Position numbers and translations under genes: made by a program. This document shows, one piece after another, positions 1 to 9,433 of a stretch of 64,000 nucleotides of DNA. Source of the DNA: Marinospirillum sp. (GTDB lineage Bacteria; Pseudomonadota; Gammaproteobacteria; Pseudomonadales; Halomonadaceae); assembly GCF_014859565.1 (NCBI RefSeq), contig NZ_JACUUA010000004.1:7548-71547 (forward strand), written 5' to 3'. The notes beneath the pieces are model-generated. The model saw only the letters and a program-made list of their open reading frames with translations, was not told where the DNA came from and did not search any database. Numbering within the stretch: the stretch's first letter is position 1; each line of letters opens with the position of its first letter.

Positions 1-157
1 GGGCTTCCAGCAGCTCATCATCCAGCTGCAGGGTTTTGATTTGTGCTGGAGTCATCTCCAGCAGTTTTTTGCCGATTTCCTGCAATGCCAGCATCTGGCG
101 TTTCAGCTCACTTTTGCTGGGCAGGTTGTCCTGTTCGTCTTGCTGGTCATCAAACAT
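1..157 (-). CDS. darP: Ribosome biogenesis factor DarP/YjgA (DUF615), N-terminal part
   Basis: Partial: only the first 52 codons are inside the window, read from an ATG at 157 and running off the left edge. The acidic, Gln-rich start followed by KSELKRQMLALQ and LLEMTPAQIK matches the DUF615 family, which associates with late 50S ribosomal intermediates in E. coli. It starts 5 bases after the ptsO stop, so it is probably the last or next-to-last gene of the rpoN cluster. The assignment rests on the N-terminus alone. Confidence 0.8.
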   Translation of the reverse strand, partial: MFDDQQDEQDNLPSKSELKRQMLALQEIGKKLLEMTPAQIKTLQLDDELLEA

Positions 158-162
158 GCTTT

Positions 163-432
163 TTAATCTTCTTCGTCAAATCGGGCGAGTATCAGGGCTT
201 CCAGCGCGGCTAGAGCCTGCTCTTCATCGGCACCTGAGGCGTGGATGCTGATATTGGTGCCGCAAGGAGCGGCCAGCATCAGTAGTTGCATGATGTTGCG
301 GGTGTTGGCTGTTTTTTCACCGAGACGGATTTCTGTCTGTGACTGAAACTGCTGGCAGACTTGTACAACCCGTGTGGCTGCTCTGGCATGAAGTCCACGT
401 TTGTTGATCAGGGTGAGGTTTTTTTCGAGCAT
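163..432 (-). CDS. ptsO: HPr-like phosphocarrier NPr of the nitrogen PTS
   Basis: An 89-residue HPr-family protein. The phosphorylated histidine is His15 in the RGLHARAA motif. The region that holds regulatory Ser46 in Gram-positive HPr reads RNIMQLL, without serine, as expected for NPr. It would pass phosphate from a PtsP-type enzyme I to EIIA-Ntr (ptsN, two genes upstream). It lies 15 bases after rapZ and 5 bases before darP, in the conserved rpoN-hpf-ptsN-rapZ-ptsO order. There is no sugar-specific EII gene nearby, so the role is regulatory. Confidence 0.93.
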   Translation of the reverse strand: MLEKNLTLINKRGLHARAATRVVQVCQQFQSQTEIRLGEKTANTRNIMQLLMLAAPCGTNISIHASGADEEQALAALEALILARFDEED

Positions 433-447
433 GGCTGGCTTTTTCTT

Positions 448-1326
448 TTAATGGTCAGAGGACTGAGGCTTCTGGCTCAGTTCTCTATGGCGTATCTGTA
501 CATCGGGATGGAGCTCTGTAAAAGCCTGCCCCAGACGTTCAGCCAGATAGACCGAACGGTGTTGTCCTCCGGTACAACCGATTGCGACGGTGACATAACT
601 GCGATTGCTTTCGATGTAACGGGGTAACCAGCGCTGTACAAAAGCGGTGATGTCCTGCTGCATTTCTCTGGGACTGCTGTGACCATCAAAAAAACGGATG
701 ACAGCTTCATCCAGCCCGGTTTTTTCACGCAGTGATATTTCCCAGAACGGATTGGGCAGGCAGCGTACATCAAACACCAGATCCGCATCCAGCGGTACAC
801 CCCGTTTAAAACCAAAGGACATAAACAGCAGGGTGGTGGATTGATGCGGACGACGTGCCACCTGTTCAGCAATGGTGTTACGCAGCTCATGAACCGATAG
901 GCGTGTGGTGTCCAGGGTCAGTTGTGCCAGACTGGCCAGCGGTTCCAGCAGTTGTTGTTCTTTTTCTATGGCCTCATTCAGGGATAGAGTGCCATCACGG
1001 GTCAGGGGGTGTCTTCTGCGGGTGGCAGAAAAACGTTCCATCAGGGTTTTGGCGTTGGCATTAAGGTACACCACCAGCACATCCACACCTTCTGCAGTTA
1101 ACTCCTGCATGATGGTGGGGAAGTGATCCAGATCCTGGGACAGGTTGCGGGCATCAATGCTGACAGCCAATCGGCTGAGGTTGCTTTGCACCTGAGCTTG
1201 CTGGGTCAGAGGAATCAACAGCCCCGCAGGCAGGTTATCAATGGCGTAATAACCCAGGTCCTCCAATGCATGAAGTGCCGCACTTTTACCGGAGCCTGAG
1301 CGACCGCTGATGATGACCAGTTGCAT
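448..1326 (-). CDS. rapZ: RNase adapter / nucleotide-binding protein RapZ
   Basis: A 292-residue protein with a Walker A motif GRSGSGKS at residues 8-15 and the conserved C-terminal domain (ending near IGCTGGQHRSVYLAERL). In E. coli RapZ binds GlmZ/GlmY small RNAs and delivers GlmZ to RNase E, tuning glucosamine-6-phosphate synthesis and so cell wall precursor supply. Length matches the family (about 284-290). It sits between ptsN and ptsO, its usual place. Whether the sRNA role applies outside enterics is inference. Confidence 0.95.
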   Translation of the reverse strand: MQLVIISGRSGSGKSAALHALEDLGYYAIDNLPAGLLIPLTQQAQVQSNLSRLAVSIDARNLSQDLDHFPTIMQELTAEGVDVLVVYLNANAKTLMERFSATRRRHPLTRDGTLSLNEAIEKEQQLLEPLASLAQLTLDTTRLSVHELRNTIAEQVARRPHQSTTLLFMSFGFKRGVPLDADLVFDVRCLPNPFWEISLREKTGLDEAVIRFFDGHSSPREMQQDITAFVQRWLPRYIESNRSYVTVAIGCTGGQHRSVYLAERLGQAFTELHPDVQIRHRELSQKPQSSDH

Positions 1327-1361
1327 GACTGTGCCTCTTTCCTGCTCCGTAGAATGGAGTC

Positions 1362-1820
1362 TTAACTGTTGTCTGGACTGGCAATCAGTTGATAGAGCTG
1401 TTTCGGCTGGTCGGTTTTACGCAACTCCTTGCGCAACGTTTCATTAGAGAAGCGTTCAGCCAGTAATGCCAAGGTTTGCAGGTGAGCCTCGTTGGCTTCT
1501 TCCGGAACCAGCAGCAGAAAAATTAGGTCCACTGGCTGGCCGTCGATGGCATCAAAATCAATTTTGTCGCGTAGACGAATAAAGGTGCCCACCGCTTCTT
1601 TGCAGTGGCTGATGCGGCAGTGGGGCAAAGCTACGCCCTGTCCGATGCCTGTGCTACCCAGTCGCTCTCTGGCGATCAGACGGGAAAACACTTCTTCAGC
1701 ATCCAGCTGAGGAATCTGCTGGGCGATAAACTTGCTGAAGTATTCCAGTACACGTTTTTTACTGCCCCCAGGCACGCCAAATAGCGTGCGCTCGAGGGTC
1801 AGAATTTCGTTGATCTGCAT
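1362..1820 (-). CDS. ptsN: Nitrogen PTS EIIA component PtsN
   Basis: A 152-residue PTS EIIA type-2 domain protein. His67 in the GVALPHCRIS motif is the expected phosphorylation site; the preceding STGIGQG is also typical. EIIA-Ntr is the terminal acceptor of the PtsP-NPr phosphorelay and regulates potassium uptake, the envelope stress response and nitrogen/carbon balance by protein contacts rather than sugar transport. It starts 19 bases after the hpf stop and precedes rapZ, so it is probably cotranscribed with both. Confidence 0.95.
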   Translation of the reverse strand: MQINEILTLERTLFGVPGGSKKRVLEYFSKFIAQQIPQLDAEEVFSRLIARERLGSTGIGQGVALPHCRISHCKEAVGTFIRLRDKIDFDAIDGQPVDLIFLLLVPEEANEAHLQTLALLAERFSNETLRKELRKTDQPKQLYQLIASPDNS

Positions 1821-1839
1821 GGCGGGCGGATAAAACCGT

Positions 1840-2145
1840 TTAGTGGGTGGCGCCCTGATGGCGAGCCTGGGTTTTTTCTTTGTGTTTGATCAGTTGACGG
1901 TCGAGTTTGTCGATCAGTTCATCAATTGCAGCGTACATATCTTCCTTTTCTGCGCTGCCATGAATCTCACCACCAGCTACATTTAATGTGGCTTCAGCGA
2001 TCTGGCGCAGCTTGTCTACCGTAAGGGTGACCTGAACATTAGTAATTTGATCAAAGTGACGTTCGAGTTTGGTGAATTTGGTTTCAACATACTCACGCAG
2101 TGCAGCAGTCAGTTCAACGTGATGACCAGTGATGTTCAGTTGCAT
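1840..2145 (-). CDS. hpf: Ribosome hibernation promoting factor, short form
   Basis: A 101-residue protein that starts MQLNITGHHVELTAALREYV, the classic HPF/RaiA fold entry, with no C-terminal dimerisation domain. Short HPF acts together with RMF to form inactive 100S ribosomes in stationary phase. It is placed directly downstream of rpoN, as in most proteobacteria. A separate promoter is possible in the 112-base gap after rpoN. A GGAGCAC-like ribosome site lies just before the ATG. Confidence 0.93.
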   Translation of the reverse strand: MQLNITGHHVELTAALREYVETKFTKLERHFDQITNVQVTLTVDKLRQIAEATLNVAGGEIHGSAEKEDMYAAIDELIDKLDRQLIKHKEKTQARHQGATH

Positions 2146-2178
2146 GGCGTGCTCCTAGTGTTATTGGTTTGTGCAATT

Positions 2179-2206
2179 GCATTGTAACTCTTTTTACCAT
2201 AAAGCA
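2179..2206 (-). promoter_or_regulatory. Possible hpf promoter
   Basis: In the rpoN-hpf gap the minus strand carries a TACAAT hexamer at 2181-2186 with TTTGCT/TTGCTT-like bases 15-16 positions upstream. It would give hpf expression independent of rpoN. The spacing is short, so this is a weak call. Confidence 0.3.
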
Positions 2207-2257
2207 AAGCCCTCTTGCCCTTGTTTCAGGGAAAAAATGGCTTGACAAAAATACTTG

Positions 2258-3757
2258 TTATCGCAAGCGCTTACGTTCGCTGGATGGGGGGATATTCATG
2301 GCTTCACGGTATTTTGCTACGGTACGTCGAGCAATCTGGATGCCGGATTCTGCCAGTAGATCGGCCAGCTTACTGTCTGACAGGGGTTTTCTTGGAGGTT
2401 CGGAAGAAATGAGCTTTTTCAGCATGGCACGGATGGCGGTAGAAGAAGCCTCACCCCCTTCAGCAGTGGATACATGACTGGAGAAAAAGTATTTCAGCTC
2501 AAAAATGCCGCGTGGGGTATGGATATACTTCTGGGTGGTCGCACGGGATACAGTGGACTCGTGCATTTCAATGGCATTGGCAATATCGGCCAGCACCATG
2601 GGTTTCATGTATTCGTCACCTTTTTCCAGAAAGTCCTGCTGCACTTCCACAATTTTACTGCCAACTTTTAACAGGGTTTCACTGCGGCTTTGCAGGCTTT
2701 TGATCAGCCATTGGGCTTCGCGGTAGTGGTCTTTCAGATACACATTGGTGTCGCTGGAATCTGCGCGGCGGATTAAATCGGCATAATGCGGCTGTACACG
2801 CAGTTTGGGCAGGGTTTCCGGGTTCAGCTCCACACGCCAGCCGTGTTTTGTACGGGTGACCAGCAGGTCGGGAATAATGTAACTGGAGGCTTCACTTTCG
2901 ATCGTGCTGCCTGGGCGCGGATTGAGCTGCTGGATTAGGGTGATGATGTCTTGCAGTTCGTCTTCACTGTTGAGTTTAAGGCGACGAATTAAAAAACGGT
3001 AATCACGTCCGGCCAGCACCTCAAGGTATTGATCCACCAGCTTGCGGGCACTGGCAAGGCGCGGGGTACTTTCAGGCAGTTGTTCCAGTTGCAGCAGCAG
3101 GCATTCTCTTAGATCACGAGCACCCACACCGGGTGGATCAAAACGCTGGATCAGTCTTAAAACTGCCTGAACTTCGTCACTATCTAACTCGGCAAACATC
3201 GGATCCTGACCACGCAGAGCCTCGGTGATCACATCAAGCTCTTCGGTCAGGTATCCTTCGGCATTGATGCTGTCGATCAGGGTTTCCCCGATCAGGCGGT
3301 CGTGTTCGTTGTGCAGGTTGAGATTAAGTTGCCAGAGCAGGTGGTCGGAGAGGGTGGCTGCGGTGGTATCGCGCTCATAACCTTCCATCTGTTCATCACT
3401 GCTGCCGGAGCCACTGCTGTAATCATGGCTGTAAATATCATCCCAGGCGGTGTCCACGGCCAGCTCAGTAGGTAGATTGCTCTCTTCCCACTGGTTCATT
3501 TCGCTGGGGGCGGCATCCTGCTGGGCTTCGGCTTTTTGTGCTTCGCGGGTGGAGGTATCAAAAGGATCCGCCTGTGGCTGTATCAGCGCTTCGTCGGCTT
3601 CTTCCATCTCCAGCAGGGGGTTGGATTCCAGTGCCTGTTGAATTTCCTGCTGTAGATCAAGGGTGGACAGTTGCAGCAGATAGATGGCTTGCTGCAGCTG
3701 AGGAGTGATAACCAGATTATGAGACAGATTCAGCCCGAGGCTGGGTTTCATTGACAT
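2258..3757 (-). CDS. rpoN: RNA polymerase sigma-54 factor
   Basis: A 499-residue sigma-54. Region I is the Gln/Leu-rich N-terminus (HNLVITPQLQQAIYLLQLS), then an acidic linker around residues 50-130, the core-binding domain, and the DNA-binding part ending with the RpoN box ARRTVAKYR at residues 476-484. It directs transcription from -24/-12 promoters with AAA+ activators. It follows lptB by 83 bases and precedes hpf, the conserved arrangement. The start ATG is chosen for the canonical MKPSLGLNLSH beginning. Confidence 0.97.
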   Translation of the reverse strand: MSMKPSLGLNLSHNLVITPQLQQAIYLLQLSTLDLQQEIQQALESNPLLEMEEADEALIQPQADPFDTSTREAQKAEAQQDAAPSEMNQWEESNLPTELAVDTAWDDIYSHDYSSGSGSSDEQMEGYERDTTAATLSDHLLWQLNLNLHNEHDRLIGETLIDSINAEGYLTEELDVITEALRGQDPMFAELDSDEVQAVLRLIQRFDPPGVGARDLRECLLLQLEQLPESTPRLASARKLVDQYLEVLAGRDYRFLIRRLKLNSEDELQDIITLIQQLNPRPGSTIESEASSYIIPDLLVTRTKHGWRVELNPETLPKLRVQPHYADLIRRADSSDTNVYLKDHYREAQWLIKSLQSRSETLLKVGSKIVEVQQDFLEKGDEYMKPMVLADIANAIEMHESTVSRATTQKYIHTPRGIFELKYFFSSHVSTAEGGEASSTAIRAMLKKLISSEPPRKPLSDSKLADLLAESGIQIARRTVAKYREAMNIPPSSERKRLR

Positions 3758-3783
3758 AGGTGTTAGGCCACTCGTGGATACTC

Positions 3784-3808
3784 AAAAAAGCCAGAATGCC
3801 ATGCCGGC
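3784..3808 (-). terminator. Weak hairpin with T-run between lptB and rpoN
   Basis: On the minus strand an imperfect stem (GCCGG / CTGGC) is followed by six T. It sits in the lptB-rpoN gap and may attenuate read-through from the lpt genes into rpoN. The stem is short and contains a G-T pair. Confidence 0.35.
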
Positions 3809-3840
3809 AATTTTTGTGCCATAGATATATGAATACTTTA

Positions 3841-4569
3841 TTAAATTCTGAATTGCTCGCCAAGGTAGACTCTTCTCACATCGGCATTGGAAAGAATGGC
3901 TTCAGCGTTGCCCTGTGCAATTAATGCACCTTCACTGACAATGTAGGCGCGTTCACAGATTTCCAGTGTTTCTCGCACGTTGTGATCGGTAATCAATACA
4001 CCGATGTTACGCGCCTGCAGCTGGCGGATGATGCCCATGATTTCGGCAACAGAGATGGGATCAACACCGGCAAAGGGTTCATCCAGCAGAATAAAATCCG
4101 GTTCGTTGGCCAGGGCGCGGGCAATTTCAACACGGCGGCGTTCACCACCGGACAGGCTCATGCCTTTATTTTTGCGAATATGGGTGATGGAAAATTCTTC
4201 CAGCAGCTGTTCCATTAACTCAATGCGACGGGGTTTGCTGAGTTCTTTGCGTAATTCCAGTATTGCCAGCAGGTTGTCTTCCACACTGAGTTTACGGAAC
4301 ACTGAGGCTTCCTGCGGCAGATAACCCAAGCCAGCACGGGCACGACCATGCATGGGCAGTTTGGTGATATCCTTGTCATCCAGCAGGATACTGCCGGCAT
4401 CCGCTTTCACCAGTCCAACAATCATGTAAAACGAAGTGGTTTTGCCAGCGCCGTTAGGTCCTAACAGCCCAACAATTTCACCCTGATGCACTTCCAGGCT
4501 GATATCCCGTACCACCTTGCGACCCTTGTAGCTCTTTTGCAGGTTGCTGGCTTTCAGGCATTTGGTCAT
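3841..4569 (-). CDS. lptB: LPS export ABC transporter ATPase LptB
   Basis: A 242-residue ABC ATPase: Walker A GPNGAGKT at 37-44, signature LSGGERRR near 139, Walker [13 protein letters not shown] and a C-terminal H-loop TDHN. LptB dimers with LptFG extract LPS from the inner membrane and drive it along the LptCAD bridge. Its start overlaps the lptA stop by 4 bases (ATGA), so translation is likely coupled. LptFG are not in the window. Confidence 0.96.
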   Translation of the reverse strand: MTKCLKASNLQKSYKGRKVVRDISLEVHQGEIVGLLGPNGAGKTTSFYMIVGLVKADAGSILLDDKDITKLPMHGRARAGLGYLPQEASVFRKLSVEDNLLAILELRKELSKPRRIELMEQLLEEFSITHIRKNKGMSLSGGERRRVEIARALANEPDFILLDEPFAGVDPISVAEIMGIIRQLQARNIGVLITDHNVRETLEICERAYIVSEGALIAQGNAEAILSNADVRRVYLGEQFRI

Positions 4570-5081
4570 TGGGCTGGCTCCTTGCGTTTTGGGGTCAGGA
4601 TCACTTCAACCCGAGGAGCATCACCGGCGGCCTGTTCAGCACGAATATCGCGGGTGGTCAGATTATAAATCAAGCGGTGTCCCCGAAAACTGTCCTGTCC
4701 CTGAGTCAGGTGAGCATTACCAGTAAGAATCACCTGCTCTTCAGCTGGACGGTAATCAATAGTTTCTGCCCAGGCTTCCACTTCCGGTTCGTTGATATCC
4801 GGTAGATCACGCATATAGGCCAACTGGCCAGGTGAACGGGCCTCAGCACGGGTTAGTTCACCCTGCTCACCGCGTTGTATTTGCAGTTGTTCGGAGTTCA
4901 ACTGCAGCTCACCCTGCACTGCTTCAACCTGTCCGGTATAGGTGGCCAGTTGTTGCTGGTTGTTCCACTCCATACGCTGGGCGTTGACCTGAACGGGTTT
5001 GTCACGGTCCTCCGGCAGTGCCAATACAGTGGGGCTGAAGCTGAATGCCATCAGGCAAATGAACAGGGTGCGGGGTATCAT
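4566..5081 (-). CDS. lptA: LPS transport periplasmic bridge protein LptA
   Basis: A 171-residue exported protein. An N-terminal signal peptide ends near VLALPED. The mature part has the OstA-like pattern with [20 protein letters not shown] and a second half ITGNAHL-type strand ([15 protein letters not shown]). LptA polymers carry LPS across the periplasm between LptC and LptD. It starts 5 bases after the lptC stop and overlaps lptB by 4 bases. Confidence 0.94.
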   Translation of the reverse strand: MIPRTLFICLMAFSFSPTVLALPEDRDKPVQVNAQRMEWNNQQQLATYTGQVEAVQGELQLNSEQLQIQRGEQGELTRAEARSPGQLAYMRDLPDINEPEVEAWAETIDYRPAEEQVILTGNAHLTQGQDSFRGHRLIYNLTTRDIRAEQAAGDAPRVEVILTPKRKEPAQ

Positions 5082-5086
5082 GGTAT

Positions 5087-5695
5087 TTAGTCCTGCATGG
5101 CTGGTTGCGGGTGATACTGGCCTTGGGCTTGTTCCGGTATTTCTGCCTGACCTGTGTCCAGGTTCAGGTTTAATCCCTTGCCATGAGTGATGCCGCCTGG
5201 GCTGGTGAAAGTCACCGGGGCGGAAGTGTGAGCAAACTCAGTGGGCAGATCCACCCATAGACGCGAGGTGGCAAACTCCGGCAGGTAGGGAGAATCAGGA
5301 TTCAGTGGTGTGATGCGTACCCTGTCTTCCAGGTAGATTTCCTGCTGATTACGGTATTCAGCTTTATTGGCGGTAATACGCCAAATTTGACCATTTTCAC
5401 CGTAATGGTGAACGCGAGGTTGATCCATCAGAGCCAGGTTGTTTTCTGGATAATGAGTGACTTGCGGAGATTCAAGAATTTGCAGGCGCTCACCGACAGC
5501 ATTGTAGCGAATGGCTCTGGCCTGCTCGATGTAATAGTCAGGTTCGCCGTGTTCTGTGGGCAGAGGTGCGTAGGGGGGCGGCTGGGTGATATCCTGCAGC
5601 CAGACCAGCAGTACGCCTAGCAGTAGTAATGCAAGCAATGCACCAGCACGTCGTATAGGAGGTGCTTGTGCAAGCCATGAGGTTACGCCAGCCAT
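5087..5695 (-). CDS. lptC: LPS export inner-membrane protein LptC
   Basis: A 202-residue bitopic protein from the ATG at 5695: one N-terminal membrane segment (about residues 15-35, GALLALLLLGVLLVWL) followed by the periplasmic LptC domain. LptC anchors LptA to LptB2FG. An upstream in-frame TTG at 5749 would add 18 residues but overlap kdsC by 49 bases. The ATG 5 bases after the kdsC stop is preferred because the usual family length is about 190. Confidence 0.9.
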   Translation of the reverse strand: MAGVTSWLAQAPPIRRAGALLALLLLGVLLVWLQDITQPPPYAPLPTEHGEPDYYIEQARAIRYNAVGERLQILESPQVTHYPENNLALMDQPRVHHYGENGQIWRITANKAEYRNQQEIYLEDRVRITPLNPDSPYLPEFATSRLWVDLPTEFAHTSAPVTFTSPGGITHGKGLNLNLDTGQAEIPEQAQGQYHPQPAMQD

Positions 5696-5700
5696 ACGAA

Positions 5701-6249
5701 TCAGTTGCTGCGCAGATTGTACAGGTAATGGTTGATACAATCCTGCCAAGTACCCTGAGCTTTCATGATCAGGTCAGTCAGCTCACGCACGGCACCTTGC
5801 CCACCGCTGTGCAGGGTGGTGTAGTCACTGTAGTGGCGAATGTATTCCGGGGCATTGGCAACACTGGCACCAAAACCTGCTTTACGAATGGCGGCCAGAT
5901 CAGGGAAATCATCACCACAATAACCCACCTGATCCCAACTGAGACCCTGTTGGCTGACCAGTTCACCCAGAGCGGTGATCTTGTCTTCGCGTCCTTGCAT
6001 CACCGAAGTGATGTTCAAGGCAGCAGCACGCTGCGCAACAATGCTGGAGTTGCGACCGGTGATAATGGCGACTTCAACACCACTGGCTTGCAGCAGTTTG
6101 ATGCCCTGACCATCCTGGGTATTAAAGGCTTTGCTTTCACTGCCATCGGCATGAAAATACAAGCGGCCATCGGTCAGCACACCATCCACATCCAGTGCCA
6201 GCAGGCGCAGTGGGCGGAGTTTATTAAGCAGAGATTCGGAAAGGTTCAT
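5701..6249 (-). CDS. kdsC: 3-deoxy-D-manno-octulosonate 8-phosphate phosphatase KdsC
   Basis: A 182-residue HAD-family phosphatase without a cap domain. The catalytic DxD is Asp20/Asp22 in LALDVDGVLTDG; motif III and the Mg-binding GDDFPDLA are present near residue 115. It releases Kdo from Kdo-8-phosphate for the LPS inner core. It lies between kdsD and lptC, the standard LPS supply-and-export order. Confidence 0.95.
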   Translation of the reverse strand: MNLSESLLNKLRPLRLLALDVDGVLTDGRLYFHADGSESKAFNTQDGQGIKLLQASGVEVAIITGRNSSIVAQRAAALNITSVMQGREDKITALGELVSQQGLSWDQVGYCGDDFPDLAAIRKAGFGASVANAPEYIRHYSDYTTLHSGGQGAVRELTDLIMKAQGTWQDCINHYLYNLRSN

Positions 6250-6285
6250 GGTTACTCACTAGACTGTTAAATAGTCTGCACTATA

Positions 6286-7257
6286 TCAGATTACACCAGC
6301 TCTGAGCAGGTCATGCATGTTGAGTGCACCGATAACTTTCTGTTGGTTATCGGTGACAGGCAGGGCGCTGATTTTGTTTTCTTCCATCAAGTGTACTGCT
6401 TCAGCGGCGAGCAGTTCCGGGCTGATGCTTTTGCAACCACGGGTCATCACATCAATGACGTTGAGTTGTTGCAGGTTAGGTTCATTATCCAGGGTGCGGC
6501 GCAGGTCGCCATCGGTATAAACGCCCAGCAGCTTGCCATCTTCACTGGTGACACAGGTAAAACCCAGTCCTTTGCGGGTCATTTCCAGCAGGGCTTCACG
6601 TAGGCTGGCTGAGGAGGTGACACAAGGAATGGTCTCACCCTGATGCATGATGTCAGCAACCCGTAACAACAGCTTACGTCCCAGACTGCCACCGGGGTGG
6701 GAGAGAGCAAAATCATCCGGGCTGAAGCCTCTGGCTTCCAGTAGGGCAATTGCCAGTGCATCACCCAGTGCCAGTGCAGCGGTGGTACTGGAGGTGGGAG
6801 CCAGGTTCAGTGGGCAGGCTTCACGGCTGACCGTGGCATTCAGATGTACATTGGCTTCCCGTGCCAGAGTGGATGCCGGGGCACCGGTCATGCTGACAAT
6901 CGGAATACCCAGGCGTTTTAACAGCGGTAGCAGAGAGGTGACCTCCTGAGTTTCGCCGGAATTCGACAGTGCCAGCACCAAGTCATTACGTGTCACCATG
7001 CCCAGATCACCGTGACTGGCCTCACCCGGATGCATAAAAAATGCCGGTGTGCCGGTACTGGCCAGTGTGGCCGCAATCTTGTTGCCAATATGCCCGGATT
7101 TACCCATACCAGTCACAATAATGCGTCCGGGGCAATGGAGCATCAGTTCGCAGGCAGCGGCAAAGTCAGCATCCAGCTGAGCAAAAATTTCTTGTAAAGC
7201 AGCAATTTCCAGCTGCAGGGTACGCTGGGCAGAAGCAAGGTGATGAACTGAAGTCAT
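6286..7257 (-). CDS. kdsD: Arabinose-5-phosphate isomerase KdsD
   Basis: A 323-residue protein with a SIS sugar isomerase domain (GMGKSGHIGNKIAATLASTG near residue 52) and two C-terminal CBS domains (from about 200). It converts ribulose-5-phosphate to arabinose-5-phosphate, the first step of Kdo synthesis. It is divergent from mlaF across about 100 bases, which must hold promoters for both directions. The length and domain order are those of full KdsD, not the SIS-only paralogs. Confidence 0.95.
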   Translation of the reverse strand: MTSVHHLASAQRTLQLEIAALQEIFAQLDADFAAACELMLHCPGRIIVTGMGKSGHIGNKIAATLASTGTPAFFMHPGEASHGDLGMVTRNDLVLALSNSGETQEVTSLLPLLKRLGIPIVSMTGAPASTLAREANVHLNATVSREACPLNLAPTSSTTAALALGDALAIALLEARGFSPDDFALSHPGGSLGRKLLLRVADIMHQGETIPCVTSSASLREALLEMTRKGLGFTCVTSEDGKLLGVYTDGDLRRTLDNEPNLQQLNVIDVMTRGCKSISPELLAAEAVHLMEENKISALPVTDNQQKVIGALNMHDLLRAGVI

Positions 7258-7359
7258 GGCAGGCAGTGTGTCCGCTGAGGTGCTGTTAAGGCTTGTATGC
7301 AGTGCAACTTGTGTTTAGATTATAACCCTTTTAGATTTGAGTTCCAGCTGGAGAAACGA

Positions 7360-8175
7360 ATGCAGCAGCCGCTGGTCGAAGTGAAAGACCTGCATTTCAG
7401 TCGTGGTGACAGTGTCATTTTTTCTGGCTTGAACCTGACTTTGCAGCCGGGGAAAATTACTGCGGTACTGGGTCCTAGTGGCACGGGTAAAACAACCCTG
7501 TTAAAACTGATTGGTGGTCAGCTGCATCCGGATCAAGGTTCGATTAAGGTGCTGGGTGAATCAATCCATCAGCTGGGACGCAGAGAACTGTTTGAGTTGC
7601 GCAGCCGTATGGGTATGTTGTTTCAGTCCGGTGCCTTGTTCACTGATATGACGGTGTTTGAGAATGTAGCTTTCCCGCTGCGGGTACACACCACTTTACC
7701 AGAGCAGATGATACGAGATCTGGTACTGATCAAACTGGAGGCTGTGGGTCTGCGCGGCGCCAGACACCTGATGCCATCCGAATTATCTGGCGGTATGACC
7801 CGCCGTGTAGCGCTGGCTCGTGCCATTGCACTGGACCCTGAATTATTAATGTATGACGAACCCTTTGTCGGACAGGATCCCATTTCTCTGGGCGTGTTAG
7901 TGCAGCTGATCCGACGTTTGAACGAAGCGCTGGGATTAACCTCCGTAATTGTCTCACATGATCTGGCTGAGACCCTGTCGATTGCTGATTACGCTTACAT
8001 TCTGGAAGGTGGTAAGGTCATTGCCGAAGGCACGCCGGCAGAGCTGGCCGCGTCAGATCAGGCAGAAGTGCATCAATTTGTGGGTGGTTTGCCGGATGGT
8101 CCGGTGCCTTTTCATTACCCTGCAGTGGATTATCAGGACGACTTGTTTGCAGAAGAGGAAAAACACCATGCTTGA
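7360..8175 (+). CDS. mlaF: Phospholipid ABC transporter ATPase MlaF
   Basis: A 271-residue ABC ATPase from the ATG at 7360, which has GGAG 7 bases before it; the reading frame stays open 21 codons further upstream. Walker A is GPSGTGKT at 38-45, the signature is SGGMTRR, and Walker B is [13 protein letters not shown]. MlaFEDB moves phospholipid between the inner membrane and the periplasmic carrier MlaC to keep the outer membrane asymmetric. It overlaps mlaE by 8 bases. Confidence 0.95.
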   Translation: MQQPLVEVKDLHFSRGDSVIFSGLNLTLQPGKITAVLGPSGTGKTTLLKLIGGQLHPDQGSIKVLGESIHQLGRRELFELRSRMGMLFQSGALFTDMTVFENVAFPLRVHTTLPEQMIRDLVLIKLEAVGLRGARHLMPSELSGGMTRRVALARAIALDPELLMYDEPFVGQDPISLGVLVQLIRRLNEALGLTSVIVSHDLAETLSIADYAYILEGGKVIAEGTPAELAASDQAEVHQFVGGLPDGPVPFHYPAVDYQDDLFAEEEKHHA

Positions 8176-8950
8176 CTGGCTGGCAAGTCTGGGACGACAA
8201 GGTTTAACGCTGCTGGCTGCACTGGGTCGTTCCGGTGTGTTTTTATACCACTCACTGATTGGCTGGCCGCGTCAGGCCGGTGCTTTTCGGCTATGGCTGA
8301 ATCAGGTGTATTTCATCGGGGTTCTGTCACTGGTGATTATCCTGGTGTCTGGCCTGTTTATTGGCATGGTGCTGGCTCTGCAGGGTTTTACCATTCTGGT
8401 GGATTTTGGCGCAGAACAGGCACTGGGGCAGATGGTGGCTCTAAGTCTGGTGCGTGAACTGGCTCCAGTGGTGGCTGCGTTGTTATTTGCCGGTCGTGCC
8501 GGTTCAGCATTAACGGCTGAAATTGGATTAATGAAAGCCACTGAACAGCTGTCCAGTATGGAAATGATCGGTGTTGATCCGCTGCGCCGGATTGTTGCAC
8601 CCCGTTTGCTGGCGGGTTTTTTTGCCTTGCCGCTCTTGTCGCTGGTGTTCGCCATGGTAGGCATCTGGGGTGGCTGGCTGGTGGGTGTGGAATGGCTGGG
8701 TGTGGATGCCGGAGCCTTCTGGAGCAACATGCAGTCAGCGGTCGGTTTTCGTCAGGATATTTTAAACGGGCTGATCAAAAGCCTGGTGTTTGCTTTTGTG
8801 GTGACCTGGATTGCGGTGTTTCAGGGTTATGATCTGGAACCCACCTCTGAAGGCATCAGCCGTGCCACCACCAAAACGGTGGTTTATTCATCTCTTGCGG
8901 TGTTGGGGTTGGATTTTATCCTGACAGCCCTGATGTTCAGCAATCTGTAA
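8168..8950 (+). CDS. mlaE: Phospholipid ABC transporter permease MlaE
   Basis: A 260-residue MlaE/YrbE permease with five or six hydrophobic segments and the family motif [13 protein letters not shown] [21 protein letters not shown]. The start is the ATG inside the last codons of mlaF; the open frame continues far upstream but that part is a shadow of mlaF. The dimer forms the lipid-conducting core of MlaFEDB. Confidence 0.95.
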   Translation: MLDWLASLGRQGLTLLAALGRSGVFLYHSLIGWPRQAGAFRLWLNQVYFIGVLSLVIILVSGLFIGMVLALQGFTILVDFGAEQALGQMVALSLVRELAPVVAALLFAGRAGSALTAEIGLMKATEQLSSMEMIGVDPLRRIVAPRLLAGFFALPLLSLVFAMVGIWGGWLVGVEWLGVDAGAFWSNMQSAVGFRQDILNGLIKSLVFAFVVTWIAVFQGYDLEPTSEGISRATTKTVVYSSLAVLGLDFILTALMFSNL

Positions 8951-8965
8951 GTTCTGGAGCGGGTC

Positions 8966-9433
8966 ATGCGTAATCAGCATTGGGTGGAAGTGTCAGTGGG
9001 CGGTTTTATGTTGCTGGGTTTACTGGCAATGGTATTTCTGGCCTTTAAAGTCAGTGGACTGACACTGGAGCAGGATCGCAGCCGTTTTGAGGTGGAGGCC
9101 TATTTTGGTGATATCGGAGGATTAAAACCTCGATCTCGCGTGACACTGGCCGGTGTAAATGTCGGGCGAGTCAGCCGTATCGAACTGGATGATGAATGGT
9201 TTGAGGCAAAAGTAGTGATGCAGCTGGATGAACGACTGCTGGGCAAGTTAAGCCAGGATACCGCAGCAGCCATTCAGACAGCAGGGCTGCTGGGCGACAA
9301 CTACATCAGCCTGGTGCCGGGTGTGGATGAAGAGCAGTTACAAGCCGGTGGAGTGATTCGGAATACCCAGTCGGCATTAATACTGGAGCAGTTGATTAAC
9401 CAGTTTATTTCCAACTCCACAGGAGCCAGATAA
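8966..9433 (+). CDS. mlaD: Phospholipid transport MCE-domain protein MlaD
   Basis: A 155-residue protein with one N-terminal membrane segment (residues 11-28) and an MCE domain beginning at YFGDIGGLKPRSRVTLAGVNVG. MlaD forms the hexameric ring on the periplasmic face of MlaFE that receives lipid. It starts 15 bases after mlaE and its stop overlaps the mlaC start (TAATG). Length fits the single-MCE form. Confidence 0.95.
   Translation: MRNQHWVEVSVGGFMLLGLLAMVFLAFKVSGLTLEQDRSRFEVEAYFGDIGGLKPRSRVTLAGVNVGRVSRIELDDEWFEAKVVMQLDERLLGKLSQDTAAAIQTAGLLGDNYISLVPGVDEEQLQAGGVIRNTQSALILEQLINQFISNSTGAR

Noticed and set aside
5662..6270. Long open frame (202 codons) antisense to kdsC
   Set aside because: Same pattern of shadow composition; kdsC with intact catalytic motifs is the real gene.
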